From UBA1738 sp045591565 (GTDB taxonomy: Bacteria; Bacillota; Clostridia; UBA1381): a DNA stretch of 14,662 nucleotides. A model generated the notes under the pieces. The model searched no databases. It saw nothing but the letters and a program-made list of their open reading frames with translations, and was not told where the DNA came from. Numbering within the stretch: position 1 is the stretch's first letter; each line of letters begins with the position of its first letter. The stretch is from contig JAZNTB010000064.1 in NCBI GenBank assembly GCA_045591565.1, forward strand, positions 1-14,662, read 5' to 3'. Shown here in pieces: positions 7,291 to 13,474 of the stretch. A program made the position numbers and the translations under genes.

Positions 7291-8327
7291 AAGCACCTTT
7301 TTTATCAACAAAATTTTCCGAAAGCGGCAAAAGAGCAAAAAAGCGGTTTGACAACATCCTAAACCCCGCCGCCAAACGCCGCGGCGCAGTTTTCCTGATG
7401 TGTATAATAGTTCTTGTGGGCATTGTAAATCTGCTTGTGAAGTTTAAAGACAACGAAGAAATGCATTTGGCTGTTCTTACAGAGGATTCGGACATTTTCT
7501 TTGATTCCTCCCTTTCCGCTTATGCTGCAAGCCTTTTAGAAAATGACTTGTTTTATGTCTTTTTTGAAGCCGATGACACCGCTTATGTCCGCCTCTTAGA
7601 CGGAAATTATCCACAAATCGAGGGGTATCTCCCACAAAAGCTTCTGTCCTATGATTTTGACAGAGCAAATCAGGCGCTGATTACCTCGGACAATGTATAC
7701 CAATCTCCCGACGAATCAACCCTCATCGCAGATGTGTCTGCAAAGAATTTAATCTGTAATGTTGTTGAATATAACAATCCGGAAGGCTGGGTTATGGTTA
7801 TCCGTCCCGGCGATACCGAAAGACTATGGATTAAATCATCCGATATCTCATATAACATATCCCTTGATTCCAGCGAGCAGCTATCCGGCGGCTTTTACAG
7901 GCAGATAAAAAGCTATCTGCAGGAGGAATACACCAAAACCTATAAGCCGTATTATGATGCCACCCGCATAGAACAGCTTTCCGGCTATACCGAAGGCTAT
8001 GACGATAAGACTAAAACCCTTGAGGCAAAATTCACAATGAGGGCATGCTACCGCAATTACTACAAAGACCCCGACACCGTCAAATACATACAGGACGCAA
8101 AGAAGATGGCAGAGCTAAAGGGCGACGAGTACTACCAAAAGCTTTACAACACCTACTACAACGAATACAATCAGCTTAAGGTCGGAAATTATGTTTTAAA
8201 GCTGACCGCCACAGTATCAGGCGGCAAGCTTAACAGGGACAGCATAAAGCTTTATAACAATATAGCCGGCAAAGGCGAGGAATGGCAGGAGCTTGAAAAC
8301 GGATTTAATGACTTTATAATCGACTAA
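7287..8327 (+). CDS. Membrane-anchored sensor-like protein with BlaR1 linker and SH3-like repeats
   Basis: A 346-aa protein of no firm name. Residues 8-24 (TKFSESGKRAKKRFDNI) match the linker that follows the peptidase domain in BlaR1-type proteins. One membrane helix follows at about 33-51 (N-in, C-out). Outside there are two regions that look like bacterial SH3 repeats, about 88-125 (AYVRLLDG...GYLPQKLLSYD) and about 130-190 (VYQSPDES...GWVMVI...LWIKSSDISY), then a basic/tyrosine-rich C-terminal domain (about 200-346) that I do not recognise. SH3-like repeats often bind peptidoglycan, so a cell-wall sensing role is a fair inference. Start ATG is in the ATGA overlap with the peptidase gene, with AAGGAGG 8 nt upstream. 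Likely the detached sensor half of the M56 system. Confidence 0.8.
   Translation: MKAPFLSTKFSESGKRAKKRFDNILNPAAKRRGAVFLMCIIVLVGIVNLLVKFKDNEEMHLAVLTEDSDIFFDSSLSAYAASLLENDLFYVFFEADDTAYVRLLDGNYPQIEGYLPQKLLSYDFDRANQALITSDNVYQSPDESTLIADVSAKNLICNVVEYNNPEGWVMVIRPGDTERLWIKSSDISYNISLDSSEQLSGGFYRQIKSYLQEEYTKTYKPYYDATRIEQLSGYTEGYDDKTKTLEAKFTMRACYRNYYKDPDTVKYIQDAKKMAELKGDEYYQKLYNTYYNEYNQLKVGNYVLKLTATVSGGKLNRDSIKLYNNIAGKGEEWQELENGFNDFIID
7314..7360 (+). repeat. Linker repeat, copy A (in 7287-8327 gene)
   Basis: A 47-nt stretch that is 43/47 identical to 8380-8426. It encodes the shared FSESGK(R/K)AKKRFDNI linker. The similarity drops sharply outside it. Near-identity at the DNA level, with only a few silent or conservative changes, suggests a recent duplication or gene conversion of the linker. 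Confidence 0.9.
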
Positions 8328-8340
8328 AGGAGGCAGCAAT

Positions 8341-9324
8341 ATGAAAAAATACCTTAAACCCCCTGCACTTTGCACAAGCTTTTCCGAAAGCGGCAAAAAA
8401 GCAAAGAAGCGTTTTGACAACATCTTTTCAAAGAGTCGCAGGATAAGTATTGGCGCACTTTTAGCAGTTGTAGCTTCTGCAGCGCTTTGTACAAGTCTTG
8501 TTGCCTGTCGCCAGTCAGTCACCATCGGTGGCGCAGACGGACCCACTGCAATTTATGTTTCGGAAAGCTCCTTTAACAAAAAGGGCATTGAGGATTTGGT
8601 GACAGCTGCCGTTTTTGAAAGAAACAGTAAGGGATATGTGCAAGGAGAATGCCAGACAGAGGGACATATAATTTTGGGGACAGAAAAAAGCACAACCGGT
8701 GAAACTGTCGTCTATGCTCTTATAATGTACGGCAATTACGGTTTTCAGGACGGTAACTTTGTAAAGGTTTCAGGCAGCGGAGTTATTCCTACACGAGTCA
8801 CCTTCGAAAAGAATGGTTCTCTCATTGAATACAAAGAGCCTTTAGATGGCTCTATGTATACTAAATCAGTCAAGGAAATATTCCCGCAGAAGTATCACAG
8901 CCGTGTACTTTCTATAAAAGACAGCGACCACGAGGATTGTAAAAAACAGGAGCACGCATACGCCAGAGCGTACCTCGACAAAATCGGGCGCAGAGCAACA
9001 ATCGGCGATTACGGAGATTTCGAGCATACACTCCTTACCGATTTAGGCGTCAGCGTTGAGGTTTCGAACTCACTTCTTGCCTATGAAAAATCTCCTGACC
9101 TTTTCATAGGAAAATGCCCGTATTGGGTAGGTACACAGGAATTTCTGGAAAACGGCGAACGCTTTTTATACAGAACAGCCTATGACAAGGAAAAAGAGCG
9201 TGTAATTTATACAAAATCACGAATGAATCCGGACAATACACTAACCGAAATAGATGCCGCCTTTTATGAAATAAAAACCGACACCATGCGGGTACATCCT
9301 CACATTACAAATTCTACAAATTAA
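8341..9324 (+). CDS. Second linker-bearing membrane/lipoprotein sensor-like protein
   Basis: A 327-aa protein that I cannot name. Residues 12-28 (TSFSESGKKAKKRFDNI) repeat the BlaR1-type linker of the preceding gene. A hydrophobic segment (35-55) ends in a good lipobox, LVAC, with candidate lipidated Cys at 56, so the protein could be cut by signal peptidase II or stay as a single-pass protein. Directly after it comes TIGGADGPTAIYV (61-73), a motif I know from the beta subunit of sodium-pumping decarboxylases and some clostridial lipoproteins. The rest (about 80-327) is an unassigned outer domain rich in charged and aromatic residues. AGGAGG follows the previous stop after 1 nt and starts this gene at ATG 8341 with a 13-nt gap. 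It is the last gene of the blaI operon; no clear terminator follows. Confidence 0.8.
   Translation: MKKYLKPPALCTSFSESGKKAKKRFDNIFSKSRRISIGALLAVVASAALCTSLVACRQSVTIGGADGPTAIYVSESSFNKKGIEDLVTAAVFERNSKGYVQGECQTEGHIILGTEKSTTGETVVYALIMYGNYGFQDGNFVKVSGSGVIPTRVTFEKNGSLIEYKEPLDGSMYTKSVKEIFPQKYHSRVLSIKDSDHEDCKKQEHAYARAYLDKIGRRATIGDYGDFEHTLLTDLGVSVEVSNSLLAYEKSPDLFIGKCPYWVGTQEFLENGERFLYRTAYDKEKERVIYTKSRMNPDNTLTEIDAAFYEIKTDTMRVHPHITNSTN
8380..8426 (+). repeat. Linker repeat, copy B (in 8341-9324 gene)
   Basis: Partner of 7314-7360 in direct orientation, starting 1066 nt downstream. The four differences are at positions 20, 27, 33 and 46 of the 47-nt alignment. Confidence 0.9.
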
Positions 9325-9371
9325 AGCCCGCTATAACCATAGATTTTGGAAAAATTTCTGTAAAAAAATTC

Positions 9372-9400
9372 TTGACAACACTTTTTGCCTATAATATAAT
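9372..9400 (+). promoter_or_regulatory. Consensus sigma-A promoter of gdhA
   Basis: TTGACA (9372-9377), 17-nt spacer, TATAAT (9395-9400). An upstream overlapping TATAAT at 9390-9395 would leave only 12 nt and is not used. Start expected near 9407, giving a leader of about 75 nt. Confidence 0.88.
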
Positions 9401-9416
9401 TATATGTATATTAGCA

Positions 9417-9459
9417 AAGGGGGCATGCCGAACATTTTCTTGGTTTGGTGTGCCTTTTT
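9417..9459 (+). promoter_or_regulatory. Long hairpin in the gdhA 5' leader, possible attenuator
   Basis: Positions 9417-9433 can pair without interruption with 9443-9459 (17 pairs, six of them G-U) around a 9-nt loop (9434-9442). The 3' arm ends in TTTTT, so the top of the stem plus the T-run resembles an intrinsic terminator inside the leader. The ribosome site GGGAGG (9470-9475) stays just outside. No alternative antiterminator fold or ligand-binding element was recognised, so this may be attenuation, mRNA stabilisation, or neither. Confidence 0.5.
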
Positions 9460-9482
9460 ACGCATTTTTGGGAGGTTTTATT

Positions 9483-10829
9483 ATGAAAAACGAGTATTTA
9501 CAGGGCGTTTTGGAAACTGTTAAGCAGAGAAACGCAGGCGAGCCTGAATTTATTCAGACAGTTACTGAAGTTTTAGAAACAATCGAGCCTGTTATTGAAA
9601 AAAGACCCGATCTTGTTGCAGCGGGCGTTGTTGACAGAATGGTTGAGCCGGAAAGACAGATCACTTTCCGCGTTCCTTGGGTAGACGATAACGGTAATGT
9701 ACAGGTAAACAGAGGTTTTCGTGTACAATTCAACTCAGCAATCGGACCTTACAAGGGCGGTCTTCGTTTCCACCCGTCAGTATATTCAGGTATTATCAAG
9801 TTCTTAGGTTTTGAGCAGACCTTTAAAAACAGTCTTACATCACTTCCTATGGGCGGCGGTAAGGGCGGCTCAGACTTTAACCCACAGGGAAAATCTGACG
9901 GCGAAGTTATGCGTTTCTGCCAGAGCTTTATGACAGAGCTTTACAGACACATTGGCCCTGACCTTGATGTTCCTGCCGGCGATATCGGTGTTGGTGCAAG
10001 AGAGGTTGGATATCTTTTCGGTCAGTACAAAAGACTCAAAAACGAGTTTACAGGCGTTTTGACAGGTAAGGGTATTACATACGGCGGTTCATTAATCCGT
10101 CCTGAGGCTACAGGCTACGGTGCTGTTTACTACACAGTAGAAATGCTCAAGCACTTCGGCGACGATATCAAGGGTAAGACCTTCGCAATCTCAGGCTTCG
10201 GTAATGTTGCATGGGGTACTGTTAAGAAGATTAACGAGCTTGGCGGAAAGGTTGTTACACTTTCCGGTCCTGACGGTTACATATATGACGAAGACGGCAT
10301 CAGCACAGAGGAAAAGGTTAACTTTATGCTCGAAATGCGTGATTCATGCCGTAACAGAGTTCAGGATTATGCTGATAAGTTTGGTGTTCCGTTCTATGCA
10401 GGCGAAAAGCCATGGGGCGTTAAGGCTGATATCATCATGCCATGTGCTACTCAGAACGAGGTTGGTATGGCTGAGGCTGAAAAGATTGTAGCTAACGGCG
10501 TTAAGTACTATGTTGAGGTTTCAAATATGCCTACAACCAACGAGGCTGTTGCATACCTTAAGGCAAACAAAGTTATCGTTGCTCCATCAAAAGCTGTTAA
10601 CGCAGGCGGTGTTGCAGTATCTGGTCTTGAAATGTCACAGAACTCAATGCGTTACTCATGGTCTGCAGAAGAAGTTGATGCAAAGCTTAAGGGCATTATG
10701 AAGAACATCTTCGATAGCTCAGTAAAGGCAGCAAATGACTACGGTCTTGGTGACGACCTTGTAGCAGGCGCAAATATCGCAGGATTTATCAAGGTAGCAG
10801 AGGCTATGAAGGCTCAGGGCTGCGTTTGA
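9483..10829 (+). CDS. gdhA: Glutamate dehydrogenase, hexameric GLFV family
   Basis: Interconverts glutamate with 2-oxoglutarate plus ammonia. The start is ATG 9483, 7 nt after GGGAGG; the reading frame stays open upstream into the promoter, but that part cannot be translated from a start near 9407. The 448 aa match the family's usual length. Seen: substrate and catalytic residues K91, K115, K127 (in LPMGGGKGGSDFNP, 121-134) and D167 (PAGDIGVGARE), and the nucleotide fold GFGNVAWG (238-245). The sequence closely recalls the C. symbiosum enzyme (K89, K113, K125, D165), which is NAD-dependent, including TLSGPDGYIYD after the second Rossmann strand. NAD use is thus plausible, but coenzyme choice cannot be fixed by reading. 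Single-gene unit with own promoter, leader hairpin and terminator. Confidence 0.97.
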   Translation: MKNEYLQGVLETVKQRNAGEPEFIQTVTEVLETIEPVIEKRPDLVAAGVVDRMVEPERQITFRVPWVDDNGNVQVNRGFRVQFNSAIGPYKGGLRFHPSVYSGIIKFLGFEQTFKNSLTSLPMGGGKGGSDFNPQGKSDGEVMRFCQSFMTELYRHIGPDLDVPAGDIGVGAREVGYLFGQYKRLKNEFTGVLTGKGITYGGSLIRPEATGYGAVYYTVEMLKHFGDDIKGKTFAISGFGNVAWGTVKKINELGGKVVTLSGPDGYIYDEDGISTEEKVNFMLEMRDSCRNRVQDYADKFGVPFYAGEKPWGVKADIIMPCATQNEVGMAEAEKIVANGVKYYVEVSNMPTTNEAVAYLKANKVIVAPSKAVNAGGVAVSGLEMSQNSMRYSWSAEEVDAKLKGIMKNIFDSSVKAANDYGLGDDLVAGANIAGFIKVAEAMKAQGCV

Positions 10830-10840
10830 TTCTAAAAGTT

Positions 10841-10873
10841 AAAAGGCTCAGCGAATTTCCGCTGAGCCTTTTT
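10841..10873. terminator. Bidirectional terminator between gdhA and the SOD gene
   Basis: AAAA, GGCTCAGCG (10845-10853), loop AATTTC, CGCTGAGCC (10860-10868), TTTTT. The A-run on one side and T-run on the other make it work on both strands for the converging genes. Confidence 0.95.
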
Positions 10874-10874
10874 A

Positions 10875-11357
10875 TTATCTTATAGCTTCAATTTCACCAC
10901 ATGCAATTTTTGTTCCCGAATCCCCTGACGGTTGCGTTTTAAAATCATCAGGTGACGAATGGATAATTACCGTCCTCCCTATAATTTTCCCTACCGAAAA
11001 TCTGTCGGTAAAAAATGCCGAGAACGCATAGCCTCCCGCTCCGAAAAGCGGTGGCATATCCCCTGCATGGTACGGATGTGAACAATTCTTCGGATTATAG
11101 TGCGTCATTGCATCGGCAAAGCCGTCCTTTTCATTTCCGCTGCATTTTTCGCCGCCGTGGATATGAAATGCAAATACAGGACTTTTACAGTCGCCGTCGC
11201 CTTTTGGAAGACCGGTCACCTCCGATACAACCACCACTCCCTTCGTCGTCTGATAAAAATATACAGTGCCGCTGATTTCAGGAAAATCCCTGCTTCCCCT
11301 AACGACCGCTACCGCCTGTGGTTTTTTTCTTATAATTGATACAAAATTATTATACAA
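10875..11357 (-). CDS. Cu/Zn superoxide dismutase family protein, cytosolic form
   Basis: Would convert superoxide to oxygen and peroxide if it binds copper. The 160 aa hold all metal ligands: Cu ligands H65 and H67 (FAFHIHGG), H86 (THYNP) and H133 (VIIHSS); Zn ligands H86, H94, H97 and D100 (SHPYHAGDMP). The disulfide pair C72 and C153 is kept. The position of the usual active-site Arg (143 in animal enzymes, before the ACG motif) is Lys150 here (GTKIACG), a change that may lower activity. Unlike most bacterial SodC proteins it has no signal peptide or lipobox, which is odd because these enzymes usually act outside the cytosol. The start is TTG 11357 with GGAGGG 6 nt upstream; no ATG is near. 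It lies behind a DtxR-type repressor gene. Confidence 0.9.
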   Translation of the reverse strand: MYNNFVSIIRKKPQAVAVVRGSRDFPEISGTVYFYQTTKGVVVVSEVTGLPKGDGDCKSPVFAFHIHGGEKCSGNEKDGFADAMTHYNPKNCSHPYHAGDMPPLFGAGGYAFSAFFTDRFSVGKIIGRTVIIHSSPDDFKTQPSGDSGTKIACGEIEAIR

Positions 11358-11410
11358 ATAAATCCCTCCGTTAATATTCTATGCCCGGAAGGAAAAATGT
11401 GCATAAATTA

Positions 11411-11445
11411 ATACAAGCCAACCCATATTTCAGGATTGGCTGTAT
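11411..11445. terminator. Hairpin between the repressor and SOD genes
   Basis: ATAC, one unpaired A, AGCCAA (11416-11421) ... TTGGCT (11436-11441), GTAT: two stem blocks with a further CC/GG pair inside. A clear T-run follows only on the plus strand. On the minus strand, where both genes run, the tail is AT-rich (GTATTAATTTATG), so termination after the repressor gene would be partial. Confidence 0.5.
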
Positions 11446-11456
11446 TTTTCAAGCTT

Positions 11457-11825
11457 TTATTTACTTGTTTTTCCCTTTAAGTGCTTCTTCATCGCATTAA
11501 AGGTTTTTTTACTTATTACATGCTCCATCCGGCACGCATCCTCCGACGCCGTTTTCTCGTCAACTCCAAGCATCACCAGAATTTGCGTTAAAACAGTATG
11601 TCTTTCAAATATATTTTTTGCTGTTTTCTTTCCGTCTTCCGTCAAGGTTATATATCCGTCTTTATCAATTAGTATATACCCCTCTTTTTTCAAAATACCT
11701 ACCGCACGGCTCACACTTGGCTTGGAGTAATTCATATGCTCCGCAACATCAACAGACCGTACATCATTCTTGGACTGACATAGGACATATATTGTTTCAA
11801 GATACATTTCTCCCGATTCTTTCAA
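11457..11825 (-). CDS. DtxR/MntR-family metal-dependent repressor
   Basis: A 122-aa metal-activated repressor, short form without the C-terminal SH3-like domain. Seen: winged helix in 1-70 (YLETIYVL at 8-15, recognition helix SKPSVSRAVGILKKEG at 34-49) and a dimerisation region with DACRMEH (96-102). In DtxR terms the primary site is complete (M7 = M10, C98 = C102, E101 = E105, H102 = H106). The ancillary site is not: H76 is kept, but T80 replaces E83 and S94 replaces H98. Manganese-type MntR has Asp at the first position, so iron is the more likely co-repressor. TTG 11825 is the start, behind AGGGAGAG; an ATG 3 nt upstream of it hits a stop at once. Promoter-like repeat copy 1 lies about 37 nt upstream. 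Targets are unknown; the following SOD gene is one candidate. Confidence 0.88.
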   Translation of the reverse strand: MKESGEMYLETIYVLCQSKNDVRSVDVAEHMNYSKPSVSRAVGILKKEGYILIDKDGYITLTEDGKKTAKNIFERHTVLTQILVMLGVDEKTASEDACRMEHVISKKTFNAMKKHLKGKTSK

Positions 11826-11861
11826 AGCATATCTCTCCCTTCCGTTATAATAAACATATCA

Positions 11862-11897
11862 TATAAAAACTGTATAATCCAGATGCCAACCTTTAAT
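11862..11897. repeat. Intergenic repeat, copy 1 (promoter-like half only)
   Basis: On the plus strand it reads TATAAAAACTGTATAATC, then a short link and GATGCCAACC. It matches the left half of copies 2 and 5; the right half is absent or unrecognisable. On the minus strand TTGGCA, 18 nt, TATATG lies about 37 nt before the repressor start. The rest of this 134-nt gap shows nothing recognisable. Confidence 0.75.
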
Positions 11898-11959
11898 AGA
11901 TTCAAACTTAACTTCTTCTTTTAAATATTGTTCCATCTGAAAATTCCAGCACAACAAAT

Positions 11960-12493
11960 TTATTTACAAAACTTTTCTATATAATTGTTAATGGCTTTAT
12001 CGATTATTTTAAGCGAGGCCTCGCGGTTGCTTACCTCGTTTACGGCAGTTTCTTTATTTTCAAGATTTTTATACACGCTGAAGAAATGACTCATTTCATC
12101 AAAAACATGTTTCGGAAGTTCTCCGATATCCTTATACATATTATAGTTCGGATCACTGAAAGGGATAGCAATGATTTTCTCGTCATTACGACCGTTATCT
12201 ATCATTGAAATAACACCGATAGGATAGGCGCGCACAAGTGTCATGGGTTCAATTTTCTCCGAACAAAGCAGAAGTACATCCAACGGATCGTTATCATCGC
12301 CATAAGTTCGCGGAATAAATCCGTAATTTGCCGGATAATGCGTTGATGTATGCAAAATTCTATCCAACATAAGATATCCGGATTCTTTATCCAATTCATA
12401 TTTTTTCTTACTGCCTTTTGAAATTTCCACAACACAGATAAAATCTTCTGCATTTATTCTTTTCGGCGAAATATCATGCCATATATTAGACAT
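11960..12493 (-). CDS. ppa: Inorganic pyrophosphatase, family I
   Basis: Hydrolyses pyrophosphate to two phosphates in the cytosol with Mg2+, which drives biosynthetic reactions. The 177 aa match the bacterial family I length. Seen: an early EISKGSKKKYE (23-33) with the substrate-binding lysines, HYPANYGFIPRTY (52-64), and the family signature DDNDPLDVL (66-74) with its metal-binding aspartates; a second acidic metal region is near 113-117 (SDPNY). The start is ATG 12493 behind AAGGAG 8 nt upstream. Repeat copy 2 supplies a possible promoter about 32 nt before the start. Identification is firm; clostridia often rely on membrane or family II enzymes, so the presence of family I is mildly notable. 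Confidence 0.95.
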   Translation of the reverse strand: MSNIWHDISPKRINAEDFICVVEISKGSKKKYELDKESGYLMLDRILHTSTHYPANYGFIPRTYGDDNDPLDVLLLCSEKIEPMTLVRAYPIGVISMIDNGRNDEKIIAIPFSDPNYNMYKDIGELPKHVFDEMSHFFSVYKNLENKETAVNEVSNREASLKIIDKAINNYIEKFCK

Positions 12494-12525
12494 ATTAACA
12501 ACTCCTTTTTATTTATATTTTACTA

Positions 12526-12588
12526 TTTATAAAGACTGTATAATCTTAGATGCCAGTCTTTTTGGTGGCAGTTCGTGTCAAGTCAGGA
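12526..12588. repeat. Intergenic repeat, copy 2 (both halves)
   Basis: Left half from 12526 holds AAAGACTGTATAATC and GATGCC; right half is AGTTCGTGTCAAGTCAGGA (12570-12588), identical to copy 4. Inside it, AAAGACTG and CAGTCTTT can form an 8-bp stem, which is not kept in other copies. Read on the minus strand the left half places TATAAA at 12531-12526, upstream of ppa. Confidence 0.9.
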
Positions 12589-12743
12589 GAACAGTGAATA
12601 ATAGGACCTACTAAATTTTCCCAATTTTTTCAGCTGTTTTTCCTTTGACACTTTTCTCTAGAACCCGCGAGAATACTGGATTTTCTCATTCCCGACAGTA
12701 TATGTAAATATTCAAAATCGGCAAACTATTTTATTAAATTAGA
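12589..12743. other. Noncoding stretch before ppa, nothing firm
   Basis: Part of the 250-nt gap between ppa and the 62-aa gene. It holds a weak dyad ATACTG (12673-12678) / CAGTAT (12696-12701). On the minus strand a short frame broken by one stop runs into repeat copy 2 (reading ...SPDLTRTATKKTGI), which suggests a gene remnant or a chance frame; no functional gene is claimed. Confidence 0.4.
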
Positions 12744-12932
12744 TTAATTGCTATAAAAACGAACACTTCTCTCCACATCATCAATCCTATCCTCAACACG
12801 TTTTAATTCTAGAAGAATTTCAATTAGCAATTCCTTTTCAGATAATGATAATAATCTGTTCTTTTCTTCTCTAATTAGTTGTTCTCTTTCTTCCTGTCGC
12901 TGACGACTTCTTTCTTTCATTCTCTCGAACAT
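12744..12932 (-). CDS. Small coiled-coil protein of unknown function (62 aa)
   Basis: Almost entirely helical and highly charged: an Arg/Glu-rich first half (MKERSRQRQEEREQLIREE) and a heptad-like second half (LLIEILLELKRVEDRIDDVE) ending RFYSN. No membrane segment, no known motif. The start is ATG with GGTGGG about 6 nt upstream. It follows the stop of the HEPN-type gene by 12 nt, and its ribosome site begins right at that stop, so the two are surely co-translated. A partner, inhibitor or antitoxin of the HEPN protein is possible, but this is inferred from position only. Confidence 0.7.
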   Translation of the reverse strand: MFERMKERSRQRQEEREQLIREEKNRLLSLSEKELLIEILLELKRVEDRIDDVERSVRFYSN

Positions 12933-12944
12933 AAATATCCCACC

Positions 12945-13364
12945 TTATCTGTATTTTTTCATAATAGCAAAACGCATTTCTTCTGTTTTCTTAAACAAGT
13001 CATATGTCCTATATTCATCATAATGCAATTTTTCAGCAACTTTTTGAAATGCTTTTTCTCTTTCATAATCATTTTCTATATAGACAAAATCTAAATAACA
13101 CTGATGACACCAATAATTTCTTATTTCCCTGATGCGATCTATGGTATTGTATTCTTCTTCAGAAAATTCAGGCATATCGTCACTATTATCAAGGCATTCA
13201 AGTTCTCTTGCTATCTTACCCAAATTCATCTTTTCAACTATCTTTAAATTGTTTTTTAAATTTCCTTTGTGCATAGCTGCAAATATTATCTTTAAATTAT
13301 TTTCTACACATTGAACTTGTTGAATTAGTTCGCTATGTATAAGCTTGAACTGATTTCTATCCAT
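12945..13364 (-). CDS. Small HEPN-like protein with Rx4H motif (139 aa)
   Basis: All-helical by composition, with the motif R82-N-Y-W-C-H87 followed by QCY. This is the R-N-x3-H form of the Rx4-6H motif that makes up the RNA-cutting site of many HEPN proteins (toxins such as HepT, abortive infection and CRISPR nucleases). The motif sits late in the chain on a predicted helix, as expected. HepT has Rx4HxY, while here a Tyr is one residue further on. No MNT nucleotidyltransferase antitoxin lies beside it; the neighbour is the 62-aa coiled-coil gene. The start is ATG behind AAAGGA. Codons are AT-rich relative to the conserved genes, consistent with acquisition. An inactive HEPN fold or an unrelated helical protein remains possible. 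Confidence 0.65.
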   Translation of the reverse strand: MDRNQFKLIHSELIQQVQCVENNLKIIFAAMHKGNLKNNLKIVEKMNLGKIARELECLDNSDDMPEFSEEEYNTIDRIREIRNYWCHQCYLDFVYIENDYEREKAFQKVAEKLHYDEYRTYDLFKKTEEMRFAIMKKYR

Positions 13365-13411
13365 ATAACCATTCCTTTTTGCTATTTATCTTTCATCATA
13401 TTTGGACATTG

Positions 13412-13467
13412 CGAGGCATAAGGTTTAGATGCAGCCAATTTTTAAGGAAGTTCGTGGTAAGTCAGGA
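13412..13467. repeat. Intergenic repeat, copy 3 (diverged)
   Basis: Right half AGTTCGTGGTAAGTCAGGA (13449-13467) differs from copies 2 and 4 at two positions and lies 7 nt from the stop of the 168-aa gene. The left half (around 13414-13445, with TTTAGATGCAGCCAA) is strongly diverged, and no clear promoter remains in it. Confidence 0.75.
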
Positions 13468-13474
13468 GTAAAAA

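Noticed and set aside
9372..9482. A longer gdhA reading frame beginning at TTG 9372, adding 37 residues.
   Set aside because: This TTG is the -35 box of the promoter; the transcript would start after it. ATG 9483 has a good ribosome site and gives the normal family length.
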